Shown: positions 33,300-44,734 of the stretch, piece after piece | How positions within the stretch are numbered: the stretch's first letter is position 1 | Layout: each line of letters starts with the position of its first letter | Assembly: GCA_963971575.1 (NCBI GenBank) | Contig: OZ020616.1 | Span: forward strand, 58,882,907 to 58,946,906 | Direction of reading: 5' to 3' | Length of the DNA: 64,000 nt | DNA from: Liopterus haemorrhoidalis | Lineage: Eukaryota; Arthropoda; Insecta; Coleoptera; Dytiscidae | Made by a program: the position numbers and the translations under genes | The notes under the pieces: model-generated | Told to the model about the DNA's origin: nothing | What the model saw: the letters and a program-made list of their open reading frames with translations, nothing else | Database searches by the model: none

Positions 33300-34050
33300 A
33301 TGAATTCACTGTATATTTTTAAAAAATTTTGATTGGAGTATCAAATGAAACCTCTTAATGCCTGGATAAACCAACAAATTTTAATTTCTAGAAAATCATT
33401 TTTTATGGGATGTTCAACAAAAATTTGTCTAAAAACTTTTGTATACCCTATTTCCCAGAGGGGTCGATACAAAAATCCGGAATAGTTCAACAAGAACTTT
33501 GATCTGATTATTTTTTCGAAAAATATTTTGTGTCGTTGAGAAATTTATTTATTTTTTTAAAATTTGTTATTTGGTATCAGAAGAAAGCTATTAAGACGTA
33601 GATTAAGCAACGATAAGTAGTTTTTTTTTCAAATTTATTTATTTCAAAACGATTTTTGTCAAAAAATATGCCAAAAAAATGCTTGTCCAACACCCTTAAA
33701 AATGTATATACATGGATACATTTTGTTATGGGTAGAGAAGAGGTGCATAAATTTATTTTGGAAATATCGACTAGGGAAATTATTAAATAACTGGCCGGTT
33801 GCTGGGATTCCATTTCTAGTAGAGAATCTGTTTTTCATATAGTCGCAATATAAACAATGTCTCTGTAGGCGTTATGCTCTTGCATGGCAAAAGATCGCCC
33901 GCAGTGTTGCCAAGTCTGGATTTGAATATTTTGTAAAAAAAAAAATATGCGTTAAAATATATATTATGGTATTATCAGTGATATTATGATACACGATAGA
34001 AAAAATCTAACTGCAACCTTCTTGTCGTGCCTATTGATTAACTAAAGATT
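33300..34050 (+). mobile_element. HINE long-subfamily internal fragment
   Basis: Matches the interiors of the copies at 36151-38066 and 58301-59680 (ACATTTTGTTATGGGTAGAG, GATCGCCCGCAGTGTTGCC, AACCTTCTTGTCGTGCCTA). Both termini are missing. It supplies the unoccupied sites for the MITEs at 37082 and 37781. Confidence 0.8.
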
Positions 34051-34054
34051 ATCA

Positions 34055-34470
34055 AAAATTCCTTTTGATGTTCTTCTAAAAAAATTAATACTCCTTACCA
34101 TATTAATGATGTTTTTTTTTTCTAGCTAATAACCGAGATAAATTATTAAAAATGTAACTAAATATCTCATAATTGTATATCAATAAATTTATGGACTTAA
34201 TTAAATGCAAACACGAGGGAAAAAGATCCATCGCTTAGAGTGAAGTTCTCGGGGGAATTCACGACTGAAAACCAGCCTTGATTAATGTGTTTATATAACG
34301 ATTCACTGTCGCTTACAAAACCGCCGAGCTGGACTCGCTCGTCTCAAAACCAGAAAACTACTCACCAGCTGAACGACAAAATAAGATTACCAAAAATAAT
34401 GTCCAAAATATGAAACGTACAGTTATAATATACGGTGGATTCTTTATATTCACAACTGTGCACAGTCAAT
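34055..34470. other. Non-coding stretch
   Basis: No gene supported. A good splice-donor word (CAGCTGGTGAGT) is present on the minus strand near 34365, without an exon that can be recognised. Confidence 0.3.
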
Positions 34471-34472
34471 TG

Positions 34473-34575
34473 TGCAAGTTTATAAAAACAAATGCGTTGT
34501 GCACAGTGCCGGCAAGAAACAGATCGTGATTTTTTACTTGCCGACAGTGTGCACAACGCATTTGTTTATAGAAAC
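34473..34575. repeat. ~100-bp hairpin
   Basis: AACAAATGCGTTGTGCACAG and its inverse CTGTG-like arm (GTGCACAACGCATTTGTTT) pair over about 40 bp around a short loop. It has the look of a small palindromic MITE. Confidence 0.7.
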
Positions 34576-34609
34576 TCTTTGGCCCACTTATATCTTTGAA
34601 AGATAGTGG

Positions 34610-35245
34610 ACCTTCGTGAGTAGTGTAGCTAAGTCATAACTGTGACACTTTGGCCTTGAAACTCCGACCATTTCGTTTCGCCTCTTTGAATTTAACAATA
34701 TCCTCACTGTCTTCATATGGAAAATATCCTATTCCCTTCACTTTTTTCAATACTCGACCTAACAATTGATATTTCGGTTGAAACAACGATTTAGAATACA
34801 AATAGATGTTCTGAAAGCTTAAACTTTTCGGGTGCGTTAACAAAGTTAACATGACGTTAGTTTTACCGCAGTTTGACCGCATATGATACATCGTATGCTC
34901 TCAGGTAAGAGATATCCATGACGACGTTCACCTGTGTGGATATATTCATTAGCGTTTAGATTTGACTTTCAGGGATCCACATTTAACAAACTGCATTTTA
35001 ACAATGTTTCAGTTATAAACATACATATCGCTTTTATATAACTATTCAGTTCAAGTCTCCAAAAGTCACATATAAATATAACTTATCCTACACGATTCCA
35101 GCACGGCTTTCGAGAAGGCACGGTTGACAGTCCAACGGTCAAGTCTCAAAAAACCACATCTTTTTACAGGTTTCAGTGAAAGTCGGCTGGTCGGACTTTC
35201 AAGGCCAAAGTGTCACAGTTACGACTTAGCTCCACTACTTTCGTG
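34610..35245 (-). mobile_element. Deletion derivative of a Polinton/Maverick-like element
   Basis: Inverted repeats of about 55 bp (outer word AGTAGTG.AGCTAAGTC, then TAACTGTGACACTTTGGCC, then TCCGACCA) bound 636 bp. The minus strand carries a packaging-ATPase-like fragment that runs into one repeat. Target duplication not identified. The ATPase points to a Polinton/Maverick or adintovirus-like source; the inverted repeats could be the remnant of its long termini. Confidence 0.5.
34634..34891 (-). pseudogene. FtsK/HerA-type (A32-like) packaging ATPase fragment
   Basis: An 85-codon frame starts just upstream of a Walker-A-like segment (SNCGKTNVML). It continues with HPKSLSFQNIYLYSKSLFQP and GIGYFPYEDSED, then ends inside the inverted repeat. 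This pattern matches the N-terminal third of the genome-packaging ATPase of Polinton/Maverick-type elements and related insect virus-like elements. The Walker B region and the rest of the protein are absent, so it is a non-functional remnant. Family assignment is from recalled motif resemblance, not a search. Confidence 0.5.
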
Positions 35246-36150
35246 TTTAGTGATGTGAAAAAAGTATTAAAACACTAGTATTATAAAGTATGATTTGCCG
35301 CATGCATCGGGGTTAGAAAACAAGTAGCGAAGCGATGAGTTTTCTAAACGAAAAGTGCGGTACAAAACCTTATGTAACGAGTTATTTATACTATTTTTAA
35401 TATTTTGATTTTTCATGCCTTTTAAAATAATAAATTTGCTTTATGTATAGTCGGTTTCTTTGGTTCAAGTGGGACTAAATTTTAAATTCTATTAACTATT
35501 AGTGTTTGTTTGAAAGCTTCTGAAGCAAGTGACAACTTAAGAAAATTATTCTATTTGGTTACGTTTAAAGATTTGGAATAGCCTATAATCGAACAACATC
35601 CCGATTAGGGAATTTTGTATATGCACGTAGCAGTTGGCCGAACTGGTTTACCAATTTTTTATTTTTCAAGGTGGCTGTCAATTTTTTTTAATTTGATAGT
35701 TATTGTTTAAATTTTACCAATTTTATAAAATAAAATGTTAAGCGTCATAATGAAACTTATTATAAAACTCAATTCAGTTTTTATAATGACTCTTTTATAA
35801 ATACAAAATAGAAAAAAATCATTACAGTCCTTTGTTGATAAAATAATTCATTATAAAATTAATTGTTTGTTTCAATTCAACAAACAATTCCGTTTTCAAT
35901 CTCTGTTAAAGTTTATTGAACGAAAAATCTGACAAAATTCCTGGCCCGCATAACAATCTCCTCAAGTTGTGAAACAAATGACCCTTTTTAACGCCCCCCC
36001 CCCGCGTCCGACCCCCTAGACATGCCCTCGACTCCTCAAAGGTCAAGGCAGAATGATACCACCCAGCGAATCTCAACAAGTTGACAAACAATACCAGTAA
36101 GAACAGAAGCAACGAAAAGACAATACTGAGATCTTGGGAAACTTTTTATA
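35246..36150. other. Non-coding stretch
   Basis: Mostly AT-rich, with a C-run at about 35993-36003 and a small inverted repeat (ATTGTTTGTT/AACAAACAAT) near 35862. No gene. Confidence 0.4.
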
Positions 36151-37081
36151 TTTTTAGGGTTTTGTAGGTATGACCACCAAAAAACCCTTATAACTGTCTG
36201 TTTGTACCTTATGTCTGTCTGTTTGTACGGTAGAAATTGTATCCAAACGGTTGAACATAGAAATTTGAAATATGGCATACTTGTACAACTTTTTGACCCA
36301 CATATAGGAAAACTATAGAGAGTTCAAAAAATACAGCGCGGGATAAATATGAACAAATATGTATTTAATGAATTTTTTTTTTTTTTTAATTTTGAGTGGG
36401 TATCAAATGAAACCTCTTTAAGCGTGGATGCACAAACACATTTTTACTTTTGAAAAATCTTTTTTTTTATGGGGTTTTTGTCAATATAATAGCAAAAAAC
36501 TTTTGTTCCCCACCGTATCTCCCAGAGGGGTTGACCTAAAAATCTGAAAAAATCTCAATAATGTACATTGATGGGAACCGGAATAGTTCATAAGGAAATT
36601 TTGATCAAACTGATTCTTCGCAAAATATTGATTTTTGTGTCACAAAAAAAAAAGTTTTTTAATTTATTGTGTGGTATCAAACGAAAGCTCTTAAGACGTA
36701 GACAAAGGAATGGAAAGTAGTTTTTTATTCTTTTTTTTTATTTTAATACTATTTTTTCCAAAAAAGTACTAAAAAATTAACGCAACCAACTAAAGGGTTA
36801 AATTAAAAATCTGAAAAAATTCTAAGTAATGTATATTGCTATGAACTGGAAACTTACGAGAGGTATTTTTTATCCGTATTCGTTTTTGGAAAATATTACA
36901 GTTTTTGTGTTATATATATAATTTTTTAATTTAAATTTAATTGTGTGGATATTAAATGGAAGCTCTTTAAGTACAGATTAAGGAACGGATTTTTGAAATA
37001 CATTTCATTTTGACTAAATTTTGTCAAGTATTAAGATTTTCGTTTAATAGCTAAAATTAAAAAATATATTTGTTTATACAT

Positions 37082-37453
37082 CCCAGCAAACATTTTTATA
37101 CGGGCCAGTACTGGTAAAGCACATACTCCCCGGCATTGAAAGTAATGGGCCAGTACCCCGGTGTCCCCGTGGCCGTTACAGGCCCATTGATGTATCAGTT
37201 GCCGGCCCAGCAACGGTAAAGTGCAAAATAATCGCATTAGTTGCAAGATTTATTTCTGATGGTTTTAAGTAAAAAGTATGAGTGAAGAAGAGTGCTTATA
37301 AAATGCTGGTAAAGTACTTCGTATAGGCGGAATGCGAAATACAAATGTGAAGTACATTATTAATACTGGCGTTGCACTTACTTTTGGTGCCAGTAATTTA
37401 CCAGCATAAAAGCAGTTTGCCAGCATTCGGCCGTTAGTTGAATGTTTGCTGGG
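37082..37453. mobile_element. 372-bp MITE, CCCAGCAAACATT termini, copy 2
   Basis: Reverse-oriented relative of 12929-13300, with AT duplicated at 37080-37081 and 37454-37455. The unoccupied site (ACATGGATACATTTTGTT) is seen in the HINE fragment near 33713. Confidence 0.88.
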
Positions 37454-37780
37454 ATGGATATATTTTGTTATGGGTAGAGAAGAGGTACGTAAATTTATTT
37501 TGCAAACATCGACTAGGAAAATAAATAAATAACTGGTCGGTTGCTAGGATTCCATTTCCAGTAGAGAATCTGTTTCTGCAGTTTTTCATATAGTCGCAAT
37601 ATAAACTCTCTGTAGGCGTTATGCTCTTGCGTGACAAAAGATCGCCCCCAGTGTTACCAGGTTTGGATTTGAATGAAAATTTTGCAATTATACAAAAAAA
37701 AAAAAAAAACAAAAATGAGTTAAAATATATATTATGGTATTATTAGAGATATATAATACACGGTAGAAAAAATCTAACTA

Positions 37781-37899
37781 TACTAGCGTCGGCAAATCAA
37801 CGCACTTACGTCACACGACGTAACAAACGACTGTATTGTCTGGAACAATCGTTTGTTAATCGTGTGTGACGTAACTGCGTTGTTTCGCCGACGCTAGTA
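37781..37899. mobile_element. 119-bp palindromic MITE
   Basis: Ends TACTAGCGTCGGC and GCCGACGCTAGTA. The arms continue through ACGTCACAC with few mismatches. TA at 37779-37780 and 37900-37901. Related HINE copies at about 34010 and 59515 read straight through this site. Confidence 0.85.
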
Positions 37900-38702
37900 T
37901 ACAACCTTCTTGTCGTGCCTATTGATTTAAACGATTTAAAACCAACATTTGTAATTGTGTTATGTTCAGGCATTCATCGTTTGGCCTTCTAATAATCATC
38001 ATTCACTGACTAAATACCTACAAAACCCTGAAATGTGTGAAAATTCACACTTCACGTCAATTTTTTAGTACCATAGTTAAAATGTTAACTTCTGAAATAG
38101 TTTTTTGAACATTAGTTTTAGTTGTGGAACTGTTGTCTTGATTCTGTCGTCTCTGTTAACATTGTTGGTAGATAAGCATATTCCACAGAGATCGTACCGG
38201 TAACCGGTAAGCCTGTAGCGGTCAATTTTAATCAGATTTACCCCCTGAATCCCCATAATACGTGAGCCACTGTACAGAATGACAAACCCAACTCCACTGA
38301 GACAATATTTGCATATACGAGCTTCGAAATAATCAATCCGATTTACGTTCAGTTACGTTAAAATAAAGTATTATAACTCACTAAACATTTTTGCAAAACA
38401 CTTTTACTAATCTAAAAAATTGATGTGAAGTGTGAATATTCACACATTTCAGGGTTTCGCAAGTATATAATAAGTGAAGGCGGTATGCTGAGTGTGTAGG
38501 ACAAATTTTACTTTGTAGTAATCACGGCAAAATGAACGATATTTTTAAAATAATTTATTGTCTGTTAATCATATAATAAGACTGGTTATTAAATTTACGC
38601 TCTTAAAAATTAAATACAACATTTGCCAAAATGTAACTAAAATTTTGACAAAATAATTTCAACATAATAATAATGCAAAAAAAAAAAAACAGAAAAAATA
38701 AA

Positions 38703-38785
38703 ATTCAGTCCGTACTCGAAACCCTTCGTTTTCCAGCGTATTCACCAGTGCTCTAACCCAATAAGCTATCGCACGCCTTGCATAT
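38703..38785 (-). other. tRNA-like module, degenerate
   Basis: Minus strand reads TAGCTTATTGGGTTAGAGCA (A box with one mismatch, D-arm-like) and a B-box-like TTTCGAGTACGG. Same position in the element as the other modules. Confidence 0.5.
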
Positions 38786-39253
38786 GAGTGTCTTACGTTG
38801 GTATAACTTTTGTACTTTGTGAACCAAAAACCACAAAAAATGCGTTATTTTCCGAAAACATAATCTGATCAAAAATTCCTGTTGTACTATTTCGGTTCAC
38901 ACCAATATACATTACTTAGAATTTTTTTAGATTTTTAGTTTAAACCATCTGGGCTACAGAGTGTGGGACAAAACTTTTTTTGCACATTTTTGGCAAAAAT
39001 CGCATCAAAATAATTTATTTTGCAAAAATAAAAATTTGATCGTTAATCCACGTACTAAGGGCTTTCATTTGATACCCTACTCAGAATTTAAAAAAAATAT
39101 TTTTGTTTTCGATGAGCACATATTTGTTTATATTTTTAGGGGGGTATGTTTTTTAGATGTTTTAGTATTTTTCCTATGTGCGGGTCAAAGAGTTGTATAA
39201 GCATGCCAAATTTCAACTCTCTAGGTTTAGCCGTTTGGCTACAATTTTTACCG

Positions 39254-39254
<1 letters not shown>

Positions 39255-39336
<82 letters not shown>

Positions 39337-39340
39337 GACA
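39255..39340. repeat. (GACA)n microsatellite
   Basis: About 21 uninterrupted GACA units, the purest array in the window, inside the HINE copy. Confidence 0.95.
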
Positions 39341-39814
39341 AAATGACGGTATAAGGGTTTTTTTGGTCATACCTACAAAACCCTAAAAACATTATAACGC
39401 GTTAATATTCGTCGTATAATTATCACTGCTTCATATCCCGACTCCGTCACCAATTATAATTTAATGTAGTACTAATATTGACAGAACCTTAAACCAAACA
39501 AATTATCGTGAATGCGTGACGCGCTTGGGGGGGGGGGGCTATAAGTTAAAGGTAGATCTACACCGCGTAATCTGTGTTTCCCCTTGTCTGGTACTCTCGC
39601 GAGAATATCAGCTCTTCCTATAACAAACATAGAGATTCTCAAAGTCAACATCACTTTATAATGGCTTATGGAGCTAAGACAATGTTTGCACGAGAACACA
39701 TTCAACTCAGATGTTTTTAGAGATAAAAAAAAAAAACTTATAAATTATAATACCTAATACCAACTAACCGTTTAAGAAATTATTGAACACGAATCACAAA
39801 TAAGTAGCTAACTA

Positions 39815-40929
39815 CCAGGTCTACAAGTATGAAATGCGGATTTTTTTCAAACTTGCCGCGCAAACAGAGTGTATAGTTCAAAGTTTCAACACATATGGCG
39901 TTTTGTTAAGTTACCATTAAGTGTCAAATGCGTATAGGTTATAATTTGAAAAGTGATCATATAGTTTTGTTTTACTGTGTTAAAAATGTCAAATTTTGTG
40001 CCAAATAAAGAGGATTCGCGGACAGTACTACTGTTTTATTTTCATTTGAAAAAAACTGCTGCTGAATCATACCGACTGCTTCCAGAAGCTTATGGTGAAT
40101 ATGCTCCATCGCAAGATACGTGTGAACAATGGTTTCGGCGTTTCAAAAGTGGTGACTTTGATCTTACAGACAAAGAACATGGAAAACCTTCAAAAAAATA
40201 TGAAGATACAAAATTGGAAACATTACTTGTGAAATTTTGCTTGCACGATACAAAAGAAAGTCTTTTTTGCACCGTATCATTACTGGCGATGAAAAATGGA
40301 TTTATTTTGAAAAGCAAAAAATCATGGGTGAACCCAGGCTTACCATCCACATCAACTGCTAGACCGAATCGCTTTGGCAAAAAGACAATGCTTTGTACTT
40401 GGTGGGACCAAAAGGGTGTGGTCTATTATGAATTGTTAAAACCTGGTGAAACAGTTAATACCCAACGCTACCAACAACAACTGATCGAATTGAACCATTC
40501 GCTGCTCATAAAACGACCAGAATACGAAAAAAGACAGCACAAGGTAATCTTTCTTCACGATAACACTTCATCACATAAGGCAAAAGCAGTTTGCAACACA
40601 TTGGAGGCACTCAAGTGGGAAGTGCTACCCCATGCCGCTTACTCACCAGACTTGGCCCCTTCAGATTACCACTTATTCACATCGATGGGTCACGCACTTG
40701 CCGAGCAGCACTTTTGTTTATATGAAAATGTGAAAGAATGGCTAGATGAATGGTTTGCGGGGAAAGGGGAAGAGTTCTACTGGCGAGGTATTCACAAATT
40801 GCCTGAAAGATGGGAAAAATGTATAACTTCTAATGGAGCATACTTTGAATAAATAAACTTTTACTGTTATTTTGAGTTAAATGTGTTTTATTTAAATAAA
40901 AAATCCGCATTTCATACTTGTAGACCTGG
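39815..40929 (+). mobile_element. mariner (mauritiana-type), copy A
   Basis: TIRs CCAGGTCTACAAGTATGAAA... with TA at 39813-39814 and 40930-40931. The TIR start and protein resemble the Mos1/mauritiana group. At 1115 bp it is shorter than the usual ~1.28 kb because of an internal deletion. Confidence 0.9.
39986..40852 (+). pseudogene. mariner transposase with deletion and local frameshift
   Basis: The frame looks intact (about 290 residues) from MSNFVPNKEDSRTVLLFYF to NGAYFE. Compared with copy B it lacks about 45 codons covering the second HTH (between KLETLL and VKF). The first catalytic block ([11 protein letters not shown] in B) is read here in another frame as SLLAMKNGFILK, after which the frame is restored. 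The second (FLHDNTSSH) and third (YSPDLAPSDYHLF) aspartates are present, spaced 34 apart. Loss of the first aspartate should abolish catalysis. Confidence 0.9.
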
Positions 40930-40954
40930 TAAAGTGTGAGAAATAAAATTGAAT

Positions 40955-40992
40955 ACAAGGGTTGCCTTTTATGTTTCGGGATTTGAGATCAA
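40955..40992 (+). mobile_element. mariner terminus fragment
   Basis: AATACAAGGGTTGCCTTTTATGT-like sequence resembles the terminus at 42499 (AATACGAGGGTTAACTTTTA). No coding part is attached. Confidence 0.4.
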
Positions 40993-41001
40993 AAACAATT
41001 A

Positions 41002-41345
41002 CAGTAGAACCTCGCTTATCCGGACCTCGATTATCCGAATTTTCGATTATCCGGATTCTTTTAAACGAGGAAATTATTTTATGAATTCGCTGTGTACCGG
41101 TTTTCACATCATGACGTGTCTGGACGTGCGATTTAAATATTTTCTTTTAATATTACCGATATATCATCGAAAATAAAACCTGTTGTACTATCTTTAAAAG
41201 ACAAATTAGATATCATCAGTGCATTGAAATGAGGTGACTCAGGACGTTATTGGTCTGATAAATATGGCGACGGCACTTCCACAATATTAGATATAAAAAA
41301 ACACGAAGTGAAAAAATTACACAGTTTACTGAACGTATATCAATA
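41002..41345 (+). pseudogene. pogo/Tigger-type element, 5' fragment
   Basis: Starts at TA with CAGTAGAACCTCGCTTATCC, the typical pogo/Tigger end. From about 41190 it encodes an N-terminal CENP-B-like HTH: SLKDKLDIISALK, one stop, then SDKYGDGTSTILDIKKHEVK. The rest of the transposase and the right TIR are missing. Confidence 0.75.
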
Positions 41346-41399
41346 AAAAAAGATTCATGCTTAATGTATGTAATTTTTCTTTCCTATTTCTCATCACTT

Positions 41400-41898
41400 T
41401 TTTTCGATTAATTTTGCAAAATAAATTATTTTAAAGCGATTTTTGCCAAAATTGTGCAAAAGAAAATTTGTCCCACACCTGTAGCCCTTTTTTTTGCTCA
41501 TCACTTGGATTTTGGGAGGTGAGGACCTTTTTTTGCTCATCACTTGAATTTTGGGAGGTGAGTACCTTTTTCTTGCTCATCACTTGGATTTAGGGAGGTG
41601 AAGACCTTTTTTTTGCTCATCACTTGGATTATGGGAGGTGAGGACATTTTTTATTTGCTCATCACTTGGATTTAGGGAGGTGAAGACCTTTTTTTTTGCT
41701 CATCACTTGGATTTTGGGAGGTAAGGACCTTTTTTTTGCATCACTTACACTTATTTGCCAAGGGCGCCAAAACACGGTTTTGCCCCTAGCGCAAGTTTTC
41801 CTTACTGCGGCTCTGCTCAGCATACCGCTTTCACTTATTATATACCTGCTAAACCCTGCAATGTGTGAAAATTCACACTTCACATCAATTTTTTTTGT
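41400..41898 (+). mobile_element. HINE-like 3' half containing a minisatellite
   Basis: The left part is the family body (TTGTCCCACACCTGTAGCCC); the right end is the hairpin terminus (41843-41895). Between them sits the 41488-41750 tandem array and a block shared with the hAT MITE at 11161-11525. Confidence 0.7.
41488..41750 (+). repeat. ~42-bp minisatellite, six to seven units
   Basis: Unit: GCTCATCACTTGGATTTTGG then GAGGTGAGGACC and a T-run, 40-44 bp. One to two units of the same sequence occur in the 11161-11525 MITE, pointing to that element as the source. Confidence 0.9.
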
Positions 41899-42317
41899 CA
41901 ATTTTGCGCAAAAAATCTATAACATCGTTTTCGGGCCACGTGTGTAGGGAAGAAATTTATTTTTGCTGCATCAGCCATCTTTTAAATGTTTGTTTTTATT
42001 GTGAGATCTTATGATAAAAACTTAAAATTTTCATTCCCTTTCATAAAAGAACTTTTTTTAAAAAAATAAACTAAAAATTCAAGTGTTCACATTGCTTTCA
42101 AGGGATTGTTTTATAAAATTAATATTTAAAAAATCGCATCTGATAAAATATAAGAGTGTGTGACAGGAATGGAAAATGGTTTCTATATACTGGTGTAAAT
42201 CATACAAAGGCGTTACTCAAATGCCATTTCCATGTTTTTCACAGTTACAGGAACCGCCGAGAAGGATTTCCGCTTCGGGCTATTTTACCACATCTGACTG
42301 ACACACAGATATTATCA

Positions 42318-42440
42318 AAATAATTGATGTGGAGTGTGAATTTTTAACACTTTTCAGGGTTCCACAGGTATATAGTCAGCGTAGCCAATGTGAATGTGGA
42401 CATTTCTTGTTGTCCGAGGGTGGAAAGAAAAGTTGTGTGA
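42318..42440 (-). mobile_element. HINE 3'-terminal fragment
   Basis: A diverged hairpin terminus (AATTGATGTGGAGTGTGAAT, CAGGGTTCCACAGGTAT). The rest of the element is absent. Confidence 0.6.
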
Positions 42441-42498
42441 ACTCCTAAGCGTACAGGCTACTGCTTAAATTTAATGTGAGGTTATGTTCTGCCACATG

Positions 42499-43232
42499 TC
42501 AATACGAGGGTTAACTTTTATGTTTTTACAAACGACCACTAGATGGCGATATTGAAATGTGTCATGTATACTCGTAAAACTTTACATTTGTTATTGTGAA
42601 ATCAGTGTAGATTATAAAATGACAGTTGACAGTGAGCGTTTAAAAAAAGTTTGTGAAAAAATAGATATTACTCCTGAAGGTTTTCGTTGGATGATTTTTT
42701 ACGATTTTAGTACCCTAATACAACAACAATGCATAGATTTGCTTCGTTCAACTTTTGGTAATGAAGCACCATCAGAAAAGACTGTTTACAATTGGTTTGC
42801 AGAATTTCGTCGTGGTCGTGCGTCTGTCAGTGATGAATCTCGTGAAGGTCGACCAAAATCGGTTGTGATTCAAAAAATCATCGATACTGTGCGCAAAATG
42901 ATTGAAGGAGATCAGCATGTAACTTACCGTGAGATAGAGGCATCCTTTGGCATATAGCAGACTGCAATACATTCGATTTTGCATGAACATTTAGCTATGA
43001 AAAAAATCTGTTCCCGATGGATTCCTCATAATTTGACCGAAGCTCAAAAAAAAGTGTTGATTGGTGTAAGGGAATGTTAAAAAAAAATCAACCTAGGCAC
43101 TGCAAAATACTTATAGAACATCGTTCCAGATAACAAAACTTGGATTTATTCATATGAACCAGAAACTAAGCAACAATCCACTGTTTAGGTTTTCCAAGAT
43201 GAATCGAAAGCCACAAAATTGTTTGTTCACGA
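42499..43232 (+). pseudogene. mariner 5' half
   Basis: From a terminus at 42499, a transposase starts at ATG 42619 (MTVDSERLKKVCEK). It has the paired HTH region (APSEKTVYNWFAEFRRGRAS, REGRPKSVV, HVTYREIEASFGI), then a TAG, then decayed sequence with WIPHNL and WIYSYEPE-like words up to about 43232. The two later catalytic aspartates and the right TIR are missing. DD34D mariner, not the mauritiana-type of 39.8 kb. Confidence 0.8.
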
Positions 43233-43239
43233 AGTACTT

Positions 43240-43845
43240 CCAAATTCTTCTTCGTCTCAAATCTTCTCTTCTCTGTAAGTCGTCTTCCATCCATTTAAAT
43301 CTTTGCCATGATCCACACAACTCGTCTTCTCTGGTTCCTTCTTAAAATTTCATTTCTCCACAGTTATATGCTCCAAGGTCTCTCTTTTCTCTCTACACAT
43401 CCTGCACATCCTTTGTTCATTTATTCTCCAGTACTCATTTTCTCTTTCTTCATTTCCGCACCTAAATCTAGCTATTACCTGTTTTTTAATCCATTACTTT
43501 GGATTTTGAGGTACTCGGGTATTTGCGTCCTTCAAGTTTTCTTGTATTTGTTATACCACGAATTTTATAACCTCTCACTTCTTGTCCTTGGATGTCCCTC
43601 ATTTTATCTGTTATTTCTAGTGTCATATCTTGTCTTTCCTTTTTCTTGATATTTCCTTAGTTGAGTAGTCATTATGCTCAAATCTTTCCTTTCTTTATGC
43701 TTCCCATCTGGATTGTTTGTATCTATTTTCTCTCTTTTTCTGTCCATCACTGATACAGCAAGATATTTCTGGATGTCTTACTATCCTCTCTTCGTATTTA
43801 TTTGCTCTTTTAGTAGCTTCTTTTCTGATGTTGTCTAATTTTCAC
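43240..43845 (-). pseudogene. LINE 3' fragment with C-terminal CCH motif
   Basis: On the minus strand near 43480-43380 it reads VIARFRCGNEERENEYW, then RMCRMCREKRETLEHI. This is the ARFRxG segment plus C-x2-C...H knuckle found after the RT in R1/Jockey-group LINEs of insects. Stops and frameshifts are frequent. The DD41D derivative at 43852 is inserted beside it. Confidence 0.65.
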
Positions 43846-43851
43846 TTTCTA

Positions 43852-44734
43852 ATGGGTGTTTTTTTTAGAGGTATAGAACTTTAAATTGCAATAAAACAAC
43901 GATGGATTATTCGATTGACATGAATTTTTTTTTATTCGAAAGATAATCTTGTGGCATTACATTTTAAATATGATTTCTGGCATATGACCGCCACGGCTGG
44001 CTCGGATATAGTCCAATCTGGACGTCCAATTTTCGATGACTTTTTCCAACATTTGTGGCCGTATATCGGCAATAACACGGCGAATGTTGTCTTCCAAATG
44101 GTCAAGCGTTTGTGGCTTATCCGCATAGACCAATGACTTTACATAGCCCCACAGAAAGTAGTCCAGCGGTGTTAAATCACAAGATCTTGGAGGCCAATTC
44201 ACAGGTCCAAAACGTGAAATTAGGCGGTCACCAAACGTGTCTTTCAATAAATCGATTGTGGCACGAGCTGTGTGACATGTTGCGCCGTCTTGTTGGAACC
44301 ACAGCTCCTGGACATCATGGCTGTTCAATTCAGGAATGAAAAAGTTAGTAATCATGGCTCTATACCGATCACCATTGACTGTAACGTTCTGGCCATCAGT
44401 ACGCTCTACAGTACCAATAGCTTCTTCTGTACGCACCGTACGGCGTCTCTGGGGATGCGAGTTATCAATAAGAGTAAACGTGGTGCGAAAACGTTCCATG
44501 GTTAATCGAATTAACTGCTCTGATGGACGATTTTGTCGACGATAAAATGGACGTATTGCGCGATACGTATTCCGCACAGAACCATTATTTTCGAAATAAA
44601 ATTGCACTATGAGTCTATTCATGATGAATTGCCAAACCAAACTGAGAATAAATCACTTGACAGCTGTTAAATCGGTCGCCATCTTGAACAGTAATGCCAA
44701 CTTAAAGTTCTATACCTCTAAAAAAAACACCCGT
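43852..44734 (-). mobile_element. DD41D deletion derivative (second family)
   Basis: Near-perfect TIRs (GGGTGTTTTTTTTAGAGGTA...) with TA at 43850-43851 and 44735-44736. At 883 bp it is an internally deleted copy of a DD41D element distinct from the 24 kb family. Confidence 0.9.
43957..44625 (-). pseudogene. DD41D transposase lacking the first catalytic block
   Basis: One open frame of about 220 codons. The N-terminus (MNRLIVQFYFENNGSVRNTY) is fused, after TEEAIGTVE, to the segment TDGQNVTVNGDRYRAMITNF. The linker, second HTH and first Asp are deleted in frame. WFQQDGATCHTARA and the third block SCDLTPLDYFLWG remain, with 41 residues between aspartates. It reads through cleanly, so the deletion is recent or the element is young, but catalysis is impossible. 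Confidence 0.88.

Larger units (their letters stand above)
36151..38066 (+). mobile_element. HINE-like element, long copy with two nested insertions
   Basis: Begins with the TTTAGGGTTTTGTAGGTATG box and GTCTGTTTGT repeats, continues through the AAACGG box, and ends with the hairpin terminus at 38026-38066. MITEs at 37082-37453 and 37781-37899 are inserted in it. Without them it is about 1.4 kb, the same length as the copy at 58301-59680. No tRNA-like module was seen in this longer subfamily. Confidence 0.8.
38413..39389 (-). mobile_element. HINE-like element, tRNA-bearing copy
   Basis: Complete: hairpin terminus at 38413-38465, tRNA-like module (38703-38785), body shared with copy 1, GACA array (39255-39340), terminal CATACCTACAAAACCCTA at 39368-39385. 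It lies about 350 bp from the hairpin end of the 36151-38066 copy in opposite orientation. Confidence 0.85.

Noticed and set aside
43308..43649. 113-codon plus-strand frame, hydrophobic
   Set aside because: It is antisense to a LINE C-terminal region whose minus-strand motifs are recognisable.
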